Assembly (NCBI RefSeq): GCF_014193515.1
Contig: NZ_BLXX01000001.1
Coordinates: 434,001-498,000, forward strand
Length of the DNA: 64,000 nucleotides
Reading direction: 5' to 3'
From: Geomonas silvestris
Lineage (GTDB): Bacteria; Desulfobacterota; Desulfuromonadia; Geobacterales; Geobacteraceae
The notes under the pieces were generated by a model that was given only the letters and a program-made list of their open reading frames with translations, was not told where the DNA came from and searched no databases. Positions 28,622 through 39,912 of the stretch are shown in pieces (positions within the stretch are counted from its first letter, which is position 1; every line of letters starts with the position of its first letter). The position numbers were made by a program, and so were the translations under genes.

Positions 28622-29803
28622 TCAGGTCCGGTAGTCGGCGTTGATCCGGACATAGTCGTAGGAGAGGTCGCTCGTATAGACGGCGGCCTCCGCGGAGCCC
28701 AGGTGCAGGTCCACGGTCACGGTGAACTCGGGGCGCTTCAGCACCTCGGTCCCGTCGGCCTCGGCGCTCCCACCGGCGAAGACGCCGTTTTTGGCCATGA
28801 CCACGTCGTCGAAGCGGATCTCGACCCGGTCCTGGTCCACCTGCACCCCCGCGTACCCCACCGCCGCGATGATCCTCCCCCAGTTGGCGTCCTGCCCGAA
28901 GAAGGCGGTTTTCACCAAAAGCGAGTTGGCGATGGAGAGGGCGGTTTTCTTGGCCTCGGCAAGGCTGTGCGCGCCGCGCACCTTGACGGTGACGAACTTG
29001 GTGGCACCCTCGCCGTCTTTGACGATCAGCCTGGCGAGCGAGAGCGTGACCTCTTTCAAAAGGGAGAGGAACTCGGCCGCTTCGGGGGTCCCCTCCTTGA
29101 TCAGCAGGTTTCCGGCGGCGCCGTTGGCGATGATGAGCGCGGTGTCGTTGGTCGACATGTCGCCGTCCACGGTGATCGAGTTGAAGGAAGCCTCGATCGC
29201 CTCGCCGAAGGCCTTGCGCAAGAACGTCGGCTCGACGGCGGCATCGGTCACCAGGAAGGAGAGCATGGTCGCCATGTTGGGCTGGATCATCCCGGCCCCC
29301 TTGGCGACCCCCTCGATCTGGTAGCTCACCCCGCCGGCCTGGCCGGTGCGGCGCTCAAGCTTCGCGAAGGTGTCGGTGGTCATGATGGCGGCGGCCACGT
29401 CTTCGAGGCAGCCGTGGTCCAGGGCGTCCACCAGCGGCTGGATCCCGGCCTTGAAGCGCTCCATGGGGAGCGGCTGGCCGATGACGCCGGTGGAGGCGAT
29501 CAGGAGTTCCTCGTCGGGGAGCCCCAGCGCCTCGGCGGTGCGCCGGCCGCAGGAAAGGGCGTCGCGCATCCCCTGCTCGCCGGTGCAGGCGTTGGCGTTG
29601 CCGCTATTGACCAGCACCGCGCGGGCGATGCCGTTTTTGGCCCGCTCGCGGGAGAGGATAACGGGTGCCGCCTGCACCTTGTTGGTGGTGAAAACGGCCG
29701 CAACCTGGGCGGGTGTGTCGGAAAAAACGAGCGCCAGGTCGCGGCGCCCGGGCTTTTTAATGGCCGCTTCGACAGCGGCAAAGCGGAAACCTTTAAGTGT
29801 CAT
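28622..29803 (-). CDS. argJ: Glutamate N-acetyltransferase / amino-acid acetyltransferase
   Basis: 393 residues. ArgJ moves the acetyl group from N-acetylornithine to glutamate (cyclic arginine pathway) and in bifunctional forms also uses acetyl-CoA. The self-cleavage site is visible as KGAGMIQPNMATMLSFL, cut before the Thr that becomes the nucleophile. Other motifs: NSGNANACTG near residue 70 and DGDMSTNDTALI. Full length. It follows secA on the same strand after a short repeat-rich gap. Confidence 0.96.
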   Translation of the reverse strand: MTLKGFRFAAVEAAIKKPGRRDLALVFSDTPAQVAAVFTTNKVQAAPVILSRERAKNGIARAVLVNSGNANACTGEQGMRDALSCGRRTAEALGLPDEELLIASTGVIGQPLPMERFKAGIQPLVDALDHGCLEDVAAAIMTTDTFAKLERRTGQAGGVSYQIEGVAKGAGMIQPNMATMLSFLVTDAAVEPTFLRKAFGEAIEASFNSITVDGDMSTNDTALIIANGAAGNLLIKEGTPEAAEFLSLLKEVTLSLARLIVKDGEGATKFVTVKVRGAHSLAEAKKTALSIANSLLVKTAFFGQDANWGRIIAAVGYAGVQVDQDRVEIRFDDVVMAKNGVFAGGSAEADGTEVLKRPEFTVTVDLHLGSAEAAVYTSDLSYDYVRINADYRT

Positions 29804-29828
29804 GTAAAAACCTCCTGCACATGCTCAT

Positions 29829-29873
29829 CCGACCGATCAGACGGATCGGTCGGATCAGTCCGATCGGGTCCGG
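29829..29873. repeat. GATC-rich imperfect tandem/palindromic repeat
   Basis: Four imperfect copies of a CGGATCGGTC-like unit lie between secA and argJ. The run can form several small hairpins. On the minus strand it lies after a T-run that follows the secA stop, so it could form part of a weak terminator or attenuator before argJ. Confidence 0.6.
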
Positions 29874-29899
29874 CAAAAAAACTAGCCGGCCAGCGGCAC

Positions 29900-32791
<2,892 letters not shown>

Positions 32792-33000
32792 CTATAAAAT
32801 CTCCTTAGAATTTATAAAAGGGATGTAAAAACAGGGTAACCTACCACACAAGTGAAAATCGCTCAATAGAAAAGGCGCCCAGCCGTCCCTGCTTACGGCG
32901 GCGCCCCGCGCTCGAGCTTCCTCATTATACATGAAACGCATAACGGTTTCTTGCATTAATGGGAGGCTCTCCCTATAATGGCCGGCTTGAGGAGAAGACC

Positions 33001-34038
33001 GTGCCAGCCACTACCCCTTTTAGCCCAGAACTGCTCGACAGCCACCTGCCCGTCGACGTCCGCACCCCGCTCGAGTTCGCCGAGGACCACCTCCCCGGAG
33101 CCATCAACGTCCCCCTTTTGACCAACGAGGAGCGGGTCGAGATCGGCATCCTGCACAAGCACGACGGCCCTCCCGCCGCCCGCAAGCGCGGCCTGGAGCT
33201 TACCGCCCACCGCTTTCCGGAGATGGTGGCGACCATAGCCCAGGCAGCCCAGGGGAGGCCGGTGCTGGTCTACTGCTGGCGCGGCGGCCTGCGCAGCAAG
33301 ACCGTGACCTCGATACTCGACCTGACCGGGCACAAGGCCGTGCAGCTCGTCGGCGGCTATAAGAGCTTCCGCAACCAGGTCGCCGCATACTTCACCCCCT
33401 TCCTTCCTCCGGCGCCGCTCGTGGTCCTGCACGGCATGACCGGGATCGGCAAGACCACCCTCTTGCAGAAGCTTCAGGAAAAAGGGGAGTCGGTGATCGA
33501 CCTGGAGGGGCTTGCCTGCCATCGCGGCTCCGCCTTCGGACAGTTGGGGCTCACCCAGAACCTGACCCAGAAGCGCTTCGAGACCCTCTTGTGGGACGTC
33601 TTCCGTAGGGTCCCCGGCGGCCGCCCGCTCTTCCTCGAGGGAGAGAGCGAGCGGATCGGGCGCGTGTCGCTCCCCGGCGACCTCTACCAGAAGATGGCCG
33701 CGGGGGTCCGGGTCTGGTGCTCGGCCGATTTGGAAACGCGGGTGGACCGGCTCATCGAGGAGTACGGCAAGCTCGAGTACCGGGAGGAGATGGCGGCGGC
33801 CCTGCAGCGGATCCGCAAGAAGCTTGGTGGGGTGAAGTGCGAGGAGTTGGCGGGGCACCTGGAGCGCTGGGACCTCAGGCCCTTCATGAGGGGGCTCGTG
33901 CTCGATTACTACGACAAGGTCTACTACAAAAACCGCGACTGGGAGGGGGACTTCGAGCTGGTCCTGGAGGAGTTCGACTCAGCGGCGGACGAACTGGTGC
34001 GGGAGTCGGCAAGGCTCACCGCCCAGACAAACGGTTAG
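33001..34038 (+). CDS. mnmH: tRNA 2-selenouridine synthase
   Basis: 345 residues from GTG at 33001, which has GAGGAG 6 nt upstream. MnmH/SelU converts 2-thiouridine to 2-selenouridine at the wobble position of tRNAs for Lys, Glu and Gln, through a geranylated intermediate. N-terminal rhodanese domain with the active cysteine in YCWRGGLRS (about residue 82), then a P-loop domain with Walker A GMTGIGKTTL. It implies a selenophosphate supply encoded outside the window. It is divergent from secA and isolated. Confidence 0.93.
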   Translation: MPATTPFSPELLDSHLPVDVRTPLEFAEDHLPGAINVPLLTNEERVEIGILHKHDGPPAARKRGLELTAHRFPEMVATIAQAAQGRPVLVYCWRGGLRSKTVTSILDLTGHKAVQLVGGYKSFRNQVAAYFTPFLPPAPLVVLHGMTGIGKTTLLQKLQEKGESVIDLEGLACHRGSAFGQLGLTQNLTQKRFETLLWDVFRRVPGGRPLFLEGESERIGRVSLPGDLYQKMAAGVRVWCSADLETRVDRLIEEYGKLEYREEMAAALQRIRKKLGGVKCEELAGHLERWDLRPFMRGLVLDYYDKVYYKNRDWEGDFELVLEEFDSAADELVRESARLTAQTNG

Positions 34039-34162
34039 CCACGGAGACACGGAGCAGACGGAGAGAACCTTAAGACGTTGCCAGTGGCGAAGGGCCGTCT
34101 CGGCTGGTCCTCTTCATGTGGTTTATGGCCTTTCTCCGTGACCTCCGTGCCTTCGTGGCAGA
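34038..34162. repeat. MITE-like element with about 29-bp inverted ends
   Basis: The left end (34038-34067) and the reverse complement of the right end (34134-34162) agree at most positions over about 28 bp (gccacg..g.cacggag pattern). The inner 65 bp is unrelated. No ORF inside. It lies immediately after the mnmH stop, converging with the next gene. Confidence 0.65.
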
Positions 34163-34169
34163 ACGTCTT

Positions 34170-35054
34170 TTATCCTTTACGCCTGACCCGGAACTTCTGC
34201 ACCAGCTCCACCGGGTGGTAGCTAAGCTTCGCCTGCCGCAAGGAGAGCTCGCCCAGGTCCTGCTCCCGGTTCACGAACTCGCACCCCAGAAAAAGCAGCC
34301 GGCAGAACTCCCGGTCCACCAACTGGTACAACCCCTCCATGAAAAGGTCCGCCTTCTCGAAGTGGCAAACCGCCGTGTTACGGTTCAAAAGCTCCCCCAG
34401 GGCAAACCCCTTCACCTCCCCTTCCACCAAAACCACGATTCCCGCAAGCCCCAGCTCCCGGTAGAGCCTGAGCGCTTCCGCCGCCCCCTCCACCTCGCGC
34501 TCGAGCGTGCTCGGCCCCATCGAGGTCCTGATCCGCTGCCACTCGTCGAGGACCTTTAACGCCCCCTCCAGGTACTTTTCCTCGTAAGCCTCGACCGAAT
34601 AGCGGTGGCGCACCGCGAAGTAGTTCACCCGATTTTTCTTCTTGTGGTAGTTCTTGCCGGTAAGCTCGGCCATCTCCTGGCGCAGGTGCAGGTAGTCGAA
34701 GTTGTCGCGGTCCTCGATCACCTCGAGCCCGTCCCAGGTGGGGAAGTGGCACTCCAAAAAGCCCTGGTCCGCACCGTAGAGGGTACGGCCCGCGTTGATC
34801 AGGGTGCGGGCTGCCGCAGCGCGGTCGCCGGAAAACGGGGGGAGAAAGTAGGGAGTCCCGTCCCAGCCGCACCCGAGGGCCACCACCGAGTTCCCCACCC
34901 GGGTGAGCCGGTAGTCGTGCACCAACCGGAAGAGGTACAGGTTCGCGAAGGTGAGCTCGGAGACGCGCGGCTGCAGTTCCCACAAAAGGGGGTCAAGCTC
35001 GGCCTTGTCCTCCAAAAGCAGCGCTCTGGACTCGGGATAGCGGGGTATTTCCAT
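34170..35054 (-). CDS. DUF2156 family GNAT-like protein
   Basis: 294 residues. It matches the DUF2156 family related to the C-terminal domain of lysyl-phosphatidylglycerol synthases: N-terminal LTFANLYLFR and TPYFLPPF motifs, central GKNYHKKKNRVNYF, and a C-terminal GNAT-like core (EGEVKGFALGELL, FEKADLFMEGLYQLVDREFC, NREQDLGELSLRQAK). No membrane segments, so it is not a lipid flippase-synthase; a soluble aminoacyl- or acyl-transferase is likely. GAGGTG lies about 9 nt before the ATG. Substrate unknown. Confidence 0.82.
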   Translation of the reverse strand: MEIPRYPESRALLLEDKAELDPLLWELQPRVSELTFANLYLFRLVHDYRLTRVGNSVVALGCGWDGTPYFLPPFSGDRAAAARTLINAGRTLYGADQGFLECHFPTWDGLEVIEDRDNFDYLHLRQEMAELTGKNYHKKKNRVNYFAVRHRYSVEAYEEKYLEGALKVLDEWQRIRTSMGPSTLEREVEGAAEALRLYRELGLAGIVVLVEGEVKGFALGELLNRNTAVCHFEKADLFMEGLYQLVDREFCRLLFLGCEFVNREQDLGELSLRQAKLSYHPVELVQKFRVRRKG

Positions 35055-35419
35055 GATGCTTCACCTCGGCAGCAGGTTCTCGTGCAGGAATAACGAGGGA
35101 CGGCAGACGGGGCCAGCGACAGAAGCGCCAATGGTCCCGACACCTTCCGGGTCCGCCCGTCTGACAGTACCAGCTTTTGCGGCAACAGAGAAAAGAAATT
35201 TAAGGCATACCAGCCCCGCGCGCCACCCCCCTGCGCTTTTTTTGCAGATTTGCGAAAAAGCTCTGGCGTTTTACCCGTGCCCTGAGCTAATATCCCGTTT
35301 ACGCTATGCGTGGAATCTCATGAGCCCCCTTTCCCGCCATGCCGATTCCCCTCCAGCCCTCCGGCAGCCGTTTCCCGAACCTCAAGCGCAGCATGAACCG
35401 ACGCCTGTAAAGGATCCCG
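35055..35419. other. Divergent promoter region before the Cache kinase
   Basis: About 365 bp between the DUF2156 gene (minus) and the kinase (plus). It holds one copy of the TTTTGCA-type palindrome (35239-35259) and a possible -10 TAATAT at about 35288. No good sigma-54 element (TGGAATCTCATGAGCC at 35311 has GG and GC only). Confidence 0.5.
35239..35259. promoter_or_regulatory. TTTTGCA-N4-type palindrome before the kinase gene
   Basis: Reads TTTTTGCA-GATT-TGCGAAAAA, an imperfect copy of the palindrome repeated three times before the sigma-54 promoter at 39210. It is about 170 bp upstream of the kinase gene, which suggests autoregulation by the regulator encoded at 37461-38855. Confidence 0.6.
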
Positions 35420-37384
35420 ATGCAAAGCCTCTTCAGCTACGTGAACAACCTGAAACTGCGCTGGAAGATGATGGTGCTGGTGCTCCCCTTGGTGACCATC
35501 CCTATCTTCATCGTGGGCGGGGTCATCGGCTACATCTCCACCAAACAGGCCTACCTCGGGATCACCCAGACCAGTAAGGACGACCTGGGGCACATGGCCG
35601 ACTTCACGCTGGACCTTTTGAACTCCCACTACCAGCAGTTCCAGGTCTACAAGCAGGACAAAGAGAAGAGCTTCAACCAGGAGCTCGCGACCCTTACCGA
35701 CCTCTCCTACCAGGTGCTCGAGTCGCAGCAGCGCCAGGTGCGCCAGGGACGCATCGACCTCGCCACCGCGCGCCGGGAAGCCCACAACGCCCTGGTCAAG
35801 GTGAACGTCGGGAAAACCGGCTACATCTACGCCATGAACAGCAAGGGCGACCTCATGGTGCACGTCGCCATGGAGGGGAGAAACGTCTTCGACAGCCGCG
35901 ACGAAAGCGGCCGCTACTTCATCCGGGAGATGTGCGAGAAGGCGGTGCGCTCCAAGCCGGGCGAGGTGCTCTACATCGTCTACCCCTGGAAAAACGCGGC
36001 GCTGGGAGACAAGGTCCTGCGCAAGAAGGTCGTTGCCTACCGCTACTTCCCCGAATGGGACTGGATCATCGCGGCCGGCGGCTACCTGGAGGAGACCTAC
36101 GACGACGTCGATTTCGAACGGCGCTCTTTCGCCGCCCTAAAGGAGAAGATCAAGAGCAAGAAGGTGGGGAAGACCGGGTACATCTTCTGCCTGGACACCG
36201 CCGGCAACTTCATGATCCACCCCACCGGGGAAGGGAAGAACTTCCTCAAGGCGACCGACACCAACGGCAACCACTTCATCGAGGAGATGTGCAAGACCAG
36301 GAGCGGCTGGATCCGCTACCCCTGGAAAAATACCGGCGACCCGGCGCCGCGCATGAAGATCGTGCGCTACGAGTACTTCCAGCCCTGGAACTGGATCGTC
36401 GCCGTCGGTTCCTACGAGGACGAGTTCTACGAGGAGGCCAACGCCATCAAGGGGCGCATCATGGAGAGCATGGTGGTGCTCACCATCTTCGTCTCCATCC
36501 TGGCCATGATCATGGTGTTTCTGGCCGCGCGGGTCTTCACCGACCCGATCGCCGACATGATGACCGTGATCCGCAAGGTGAAACAGGGGCGCCTGGACGA
36601 GCGGATCGAGGTAACCACCAACGACGAGTTGGGGGAGCTGGCCACCGCCTTCAACCGGATGACCGCCATCATCAAGCACAACAAGGAACTCGAGGCGAAC
36701 CTGGCGCAGCAGGGAAAGATGGCGTCGCTCGGGGTCCTCTCCTCGGGAGTCGCGCACGAGATCAACAATCCCTTGGGCGTCATCCTGGGCTACGCCGGGT
36801 ACATCGAGGGGAAGATCGGGCCGGACGACCCGAACTACAAGTACATCCACGAGATAAAGCGCGAGAGCAAACGGTGCAAGAAGATCGTCCAGGATCTTCT
36901 GAGTTACGCCCGCACGCCTCAACCGGTGCTCGAGGAGACCAACATCAACCAACTCCTGGACCAGATCGTCGATTTCGCGGCGAACCACACCGACATGCAC
37001 CACGTCTCGGTGCACAAGGAGTTCGATCCCTCGCTCCCGGTCATCATGGTGGACGGCGACCAGTTGCGCCAGGTGGCGATCAACCTGATCCTCAATGCCG
37101 GCGCCGCCATGCAGAAAGGGGGCAAGTTGGTGGTCTCTTCAAGCCTCGGCGTGGACGGCAGCGTAAGCCTCAGGTTCAGCGACAACGGCGGCGGCATCCC
37201 GGCCGAGCACATGGAGAAGATCTTCGAGCCGTTTTTCACCACCAAGGTGAAAGGGACCGGCCTGGGGCTCGCCATCACCCGGCAGATCATCGAGCAGCAC
37301 CACGGCAAGATCGAGATCCGCAGTGTGGTCGGCGAGGGTACCACCGTCGAGGTGCGCCTTCCCATCAACCGCGACGCCTACTGA
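35420..37384 (+). CDS. Double-Cache sensor histidine kinase
   Basis: 654 residues. Membrane segment 16-40, then two tandem Cache-type sensor units, each marked by the same motif: [19 protein letters not shown] (about 134) and [19 protein letters not shown] (about 250). Second membrane segment 350-372, HAMP, HisKA with H-box [15 protein letters not shown] (about 444), ATPase with N-box [11 protein letters not shown]1 DNGGGIP, F-box FEPFFTTK and G2 GTGLGLAI. Cache domains usually bind small metabolites outside the cell (acids, amino acids). It is followed 76 bp later by an NtrC-type regulator, its likely partner. The position upstream of acetate-type transporter genes suggests sensing of a carboxylate, but this is inference. 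Confidence 0.9.
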   Translation: MQSLFSYVNNLKLRWKMMVLVLPLVTIPIFIVGGVIGYISTKQAYLGITQTSKDDLGHMADFTLDLLNSHYQQFQVYKQDKEKSFNQELATLTDLSYQVLESQQRQVRQGRIDLATARREAHNALVKVNVGKTGYIYAMNSKGDLMVHVAMEGRNVFDSRDESGRYFIREMCEKAVRSKPGEVLYIVYPWKNAALGDKVLRKKVVAYRYFPEWDWIIAAGGYLEETYDDVDFERRSFAALKEKIKSKKVGKTGYIFCLDTAGNFMIHPTGEGKNFLKATDTNGNHFIEEMCKTRSGWIRYPWKNTGDPAPRMKIVRYEYFQPWNWIVAVGSYEDEFYEEANAIKGRIMESMVVLTIFVSILAMIMVFLAARVFTDPIADMMTVIRKVKQGRLDERIEVTTNDELGELATAFNRMTAIIKHNKELEANLAQQGKMASLGVLSSGVAHEINNPLGVILGYAGYIEGKIGPDDPNYKYIHEIKRESKRCKKIVQDLLSYARTPQPVLEETNINQLLDQIVDFAANHTDMHHVSVHKEFDPSLPVIMVDGDQLRQVAINLILNAGAAMQKGGKLVVSSSLGVDGSVSLRFSDNGGGIPAEHMEKIFEPFFTTKVKGTGLGLAITRQIIEQHHGKIEIRSVVGEGTTVEVRLPINRDAY

Positions 37385-37460
37385 TTCCTGGCGTCACAGC
37401 CGGTACGCCCCCGAACTCAACACCTACAGAACGACTTTCGACCTTACGAGGTAAGCCGAC

Positions 37461-38855
37461 GTGACCGCTCAAAAAAGAATCATGGTAGTCGACAACGAGG
37501 AGGGGCTGTGCCGCATGATGGAGGCGGTACTCTCCGACAACGGTTACGCGGTGACCGCGCACACCCGCTCCTTCGAGGCGGCCGAGTCGTTTCAGGCGGG
37601 GCAGTGGGACCTGGTGGTGACCGACATCAAGATGCCGGGGATGGACGGGCTGGAACTGCTGCAGCGCGTGAAGCAGAAGGACCCCGGCATCCCGGTCATC
37701 ATGGTCACCGCCTACGCGACGGTGGAGATGTCGATCCAGGCCTTGAGGAAAGGGGCCTACGACATGCTCACCAAGCCGTTCGAGCCCGAGGAACTCCTCT
37801 ACCGGGTCAAGAACGCCCTGCAGCACACCAAACTGATCGAGGAAAACCGCGAACTGCGCGAGGAACTGGTGGGGCGGTTCCACTTCGAGAACATCATCGG
37901 CGCCTCGAAGGGGCTCAAGGAAGTTTTGGAGAAGGTGGAAAAGATCACGGTGCGCGACACCTCGGTCCTGGTCACCGGGGAATCGGGAACCGGGAAGGAA
38001 CTGATCGCCCAGGCGATCCACTACAACTCCCCCCGCAAGGACAAGAAGTTCGTGGCGATCAACTGCGGCGCCCTCCCCGCTTCGCTTCTGGAGAGCGAAC
38101 TCTTCGGCTACCGCAAGGGGGCCTTCACCGGCGCGGCCGAGAACCGGCGTGGCCTTCTGGAGACCGCGGACGGCGGAACGCTCTTTCTCGACGAGGTGGG
38201 GAACCTTCCCATGACGGTGCAGAAGACCCTGCTGCGTTTCCTTCAGGAACAGACCTTCAACCGCCTCGGCGACCCAACCCCCACCAAGGTCGACGTCCGG
38301 GTGCTCTCGGCAACCAACGCCGACCTGAAGCTGGCTGTCAAGGCGGGGGAGTTCCGCGAGGACCTCTACTACCGGCTCAACGTGGTGAACATCCAGCTCC
38401 CTCCCTTGAGGGAACGCCGCGACGACATCCCGCTTCTCGCTGCGCACTTCATCAACCTGCAGAATCAGAAGTTCGGCATCCAGGTCCGGGGGCTCGACCA
38501 GCAGGCCCACGAGGCGGCCATCAACTACGGCTGGCCGGGCAACATACGGCAGCTGCGCAACGTCATCGAGGCGTCGATGGCCATGGAAGGCAGCAGCTAC
38601 ATCACGCTGCCGGTGCTCTCCCAGTTCATCGAGGTAGCAACGCCTGAGAGCGAGACGGAACTCCACACCGGCGACGAGGGAGATTACAACAAGGCGCTAT
38701 CCCGCTTTGAGACCGAGTACCTGCGGGCGCTTTTGCGCAAGAACAACGGCAACGTCGAAGCTGCCGCCAAAGAAGCCGGCACCAACATGGCGACCATCTA
38801 CCGAAAGATCAAGAAATACAGCATCAGGAAGGACGAGTATAACGCCGCCGGTTGA
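37461..38855 (+). CDS. NtrC-family sigma-54 response regulator
   Basis: 464 residues from GTG at 37461 with GAGG about 9 nt upstream. Receiver (5-120) with VVDNEEG (second acid of the pair is Asn here), phospho-Asp in VVTDIKMPGMDG and Lys in TKPFEPEE. AAA+ domain (145-380) with Walker A GESGTGKE, intact GAFTGA loop and Walker B TLFLDEVGNL. Fis-type helix-turn-helix at the end (GNVEAAAKEAGTNMATIYRKIKKY). It probably binds the palindromes at 35239, 38923, 38955 and 39094 and activates the sigma-54 promoter at 39210. Confidence 0.92.
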   Translation: MTAQKRIMVVDNEEGLCRMMEAVLSDNGYAVTAHTRSFEAAESFQAGQWDLVVTDIKMPGMDGLELLQRVKQKDPGIPVIMVTAYATVEMSIQALRKGAYDMLTKPFEPEELLYRVKNALQHTKLIEENRELREELVGRFHFENIIGASKGLKEVLEKVEKITVRDTSVLVTGESGTGKELIAQAIHYNSPRKDKKFVAINCGALPASLLESELFGYRKGAFTGAAENRRGLLETADGGTLFLDEVGNLPMTVQKTLLRFLQEQTFNRLGDPTPTKVDVRVLSATNADLKLAVKAGEFREDLYYRLNVVNIQLPPLRERRDDIPLLAAHFINLQNQKFGIQVRGLDQQAHEAAINYGWPGNIRQLRNVIEASMAMEGSSYITLPVLSQFIEVATPESETELHTGDEGDYNKALSRFETEYLRALLRKNNGNVEAAAKEAGTNMATIYRKIKKYSIRKDEYNAAG

Positions 38856-38874
38856 CCAGCCGCACTCCCGCCAA

Positions 38875-38902
38875 AGAGCCCGCGTTCCGGGCTCTTTTTT
38901 TG
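38875..38902 (+). terminator. Rho-independent terminator after the response regulator
   Basis: An 8-bp stem (38875-38882 with 38888-38895, 5-nt loop) followed by seven T residues. It is 20 bp after the regulator stop, so the cysteine-rich protein operon downstream needs its own promoter. Confidence 0.92.
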
Positions 38903-38922
38903 CCCGCCCCAGACTGCCCTCC

Positions 38923-38940
38923 TTTTGCAATGCTGCAAAA
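38923..38940. promoter_or_regulatory. Upstream activator palindrome, site 1
   Basis: Perfect palindrome TTTTGCA-ATGC-TGCAAAA. Its centre is 32 bp from that of site 2 (three helical turns), the usual layout for NtrC-type dimers bound side by side. About 300 bp upstream of the predicted sigma-54 start site. Confidence 0.75.
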
Positions 38941-38954
38941 ATCGTCATTGCGCC

Positions 38955-38972
38955 ATTTGCACATCTGCAAAT
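38955..38972. promoter_or_regulatory. Upstream activator palindrome, site 2
   Basis: Perfect palindrome ATTTGCA-CATC-TGCAAAT with the same 4-bp spacer as site 1. About 270 bp upstream of the predicted start site. Confidence 0.75.
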
Positions 38973-39093
38973 CTCGCCTGAATCAACCCGACGCCCACGA
39001 TAACCTACTGTAACAAAAATAGTTTCTATGATCCCAGCCCTGCCGCCACGCCAGCATACTGCAAGGCATTCTTAGGAAACTCTTCCGGTCAAC

Positions 39094-39111
39094 TTTTGCG
39101 AATTTGCAAAT
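39094..39111. promoter_or_regulatory. Upstream activator palindrome, site 3
   Basis: TTTTGCG-AATT-TGCAAAT, one arm with G for A. Same 4-bp spacer. About 130 bp upstream of the predicted start site, an ideal distance for a sigma-54 enhancer. Confidence 0.7.
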
Positions 39112-39209
39112 TCGCATGAAGCAGGACCTATGCTTTCTGAGCGCTCTCAACCAACCAACCGTACAGAATCAGGGCGCTTTTCCGTGCCACCCCCAACGTT
39201 CTCATCGTT

Positions 39210-39225
39210 TGGTACGGTCGTTGCT
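39210..39225 (+). promoter_or_regulatory. Sigma-54 promoter of the Cys-rich protein operon
   Basis: TGGTACGGTCGTTGCT matches the consensus TGGCACG-N4-TTGCW at all defined positions except one (T for C at position 4). GG-to-GC spacing is exact. It lies 66 bp upstream of the ATG at 39291 and downstream of three activator palindromes. Confidence 0.82.
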
Positions 39226-39290
39226 GATGTAGGCCCGTCACCTTTTTTGGTCAGGTATTTCCGCAGTGGATACAAAGGGGTCGAGGTCTT

Positions 39291-39488
39291 ATGCCCAAAG
39301 ATACCGTCTGCCCTTTTTACGGCATTAACGATGATTACTGCGACGTGGGATGCGGCTACATCTCCCCCCACGACGTGAAGCAGATTATCAGTTTCTGCAG
39401 CTGCCGCCACCAGGAATGCCTGAAGTACCGGGAACTCTCCGACCGATTCCCGATTGCAGCGATGGAATCCGGGCTCTGCGCGGTATGA
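39291..39488 (+). CDS. Small cysteine-rich protein, unknown function
   Basis: 65 residues with seven cysteines (7, 17, 21, 36, 38, 43, 63), including C-x3-C at 17-21 and C-x-C at 36-38, plus His 27 and 40. No signal peptide or membrane segment, so it is probably cytoplasmic and could hold an iron-sulfur cluster or zinc. GAGG lies just upstream of the ATG. It is the first gene behind the sigma-54 promoter at 39210. I do not recognise a named family. It could be a redox sensor or a partner of the membrane proteins that follow. Confidence 0.75.
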   Translation: MPKDTVCPFYGINDDYCDVGCGYISPHDVKQIISFCSCRHQECLKYRELSDRFPIAAMESGLCAV

Positions 39489-39582
39489 CGGTACCGCACG
39501 GGGCGGCTGGTTGCGGCGACGGCCGCACCAGCCCGGCTTCCCACCTCTTGACGTTTTTGTCCTGTGCCCGGGGAGAACGGCG

Positions 39583-39834
39583 ATGAGCGAAAAAGAACTG
39601 GAACTGCTGGCCCGCATCGAAGAACTGGAGAGGCACACCTGGCGCAACAGTGCCATCCTGCGTGCGGTTGCCATGGTGGCCTGCACGGCGTTAGTCGGGA
39701 TCGTGGTGGCCTCCGGCATCGCCGCCGGCGGCCGCGGCAGCCACTGGTCCGGCCCCGCCTGGAACACCATGTGGCTCTACGGCCTCTTCGCGGCCAACGC
39801 GGTATCCATGTTCTGGACCACCCACAGGGAGTAA
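39583..39834 (+). CDS. Small two-helix membrane protein, unknown function
   Basis: 83 residues. Charged, probably coiled-coil N-terminus (MSEKELELLARIEELERHTW), then two membrane segments (about 26-47 and 63-80) joined by a Gly-rich loop. Start supported by GGGGAGA about 8 nt upstream. It lies 94 bp after the cysteine-rich gene and 78 bp before a larger membrane protein on the same strand, so all three are probably one transcript. No family recognised; size and topology resemble small accessory subunits of transporters. Confidence 0.68.
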   Translation: MSEKELELLARIEELERHTWRNSAILRAVAMVACTALVGIVVASGIAAGGRGSHWSGPAWNTMWLYGLFAANAVSMFWTTHRE

Positions 39835-39912
39835 CCCTCTAAGTCCCTCAACGGGGAACATACCGATTCCAGAGACGGCGCCCGAAGGCCCGCACCAGGA
39901 GAAGAACGATCC

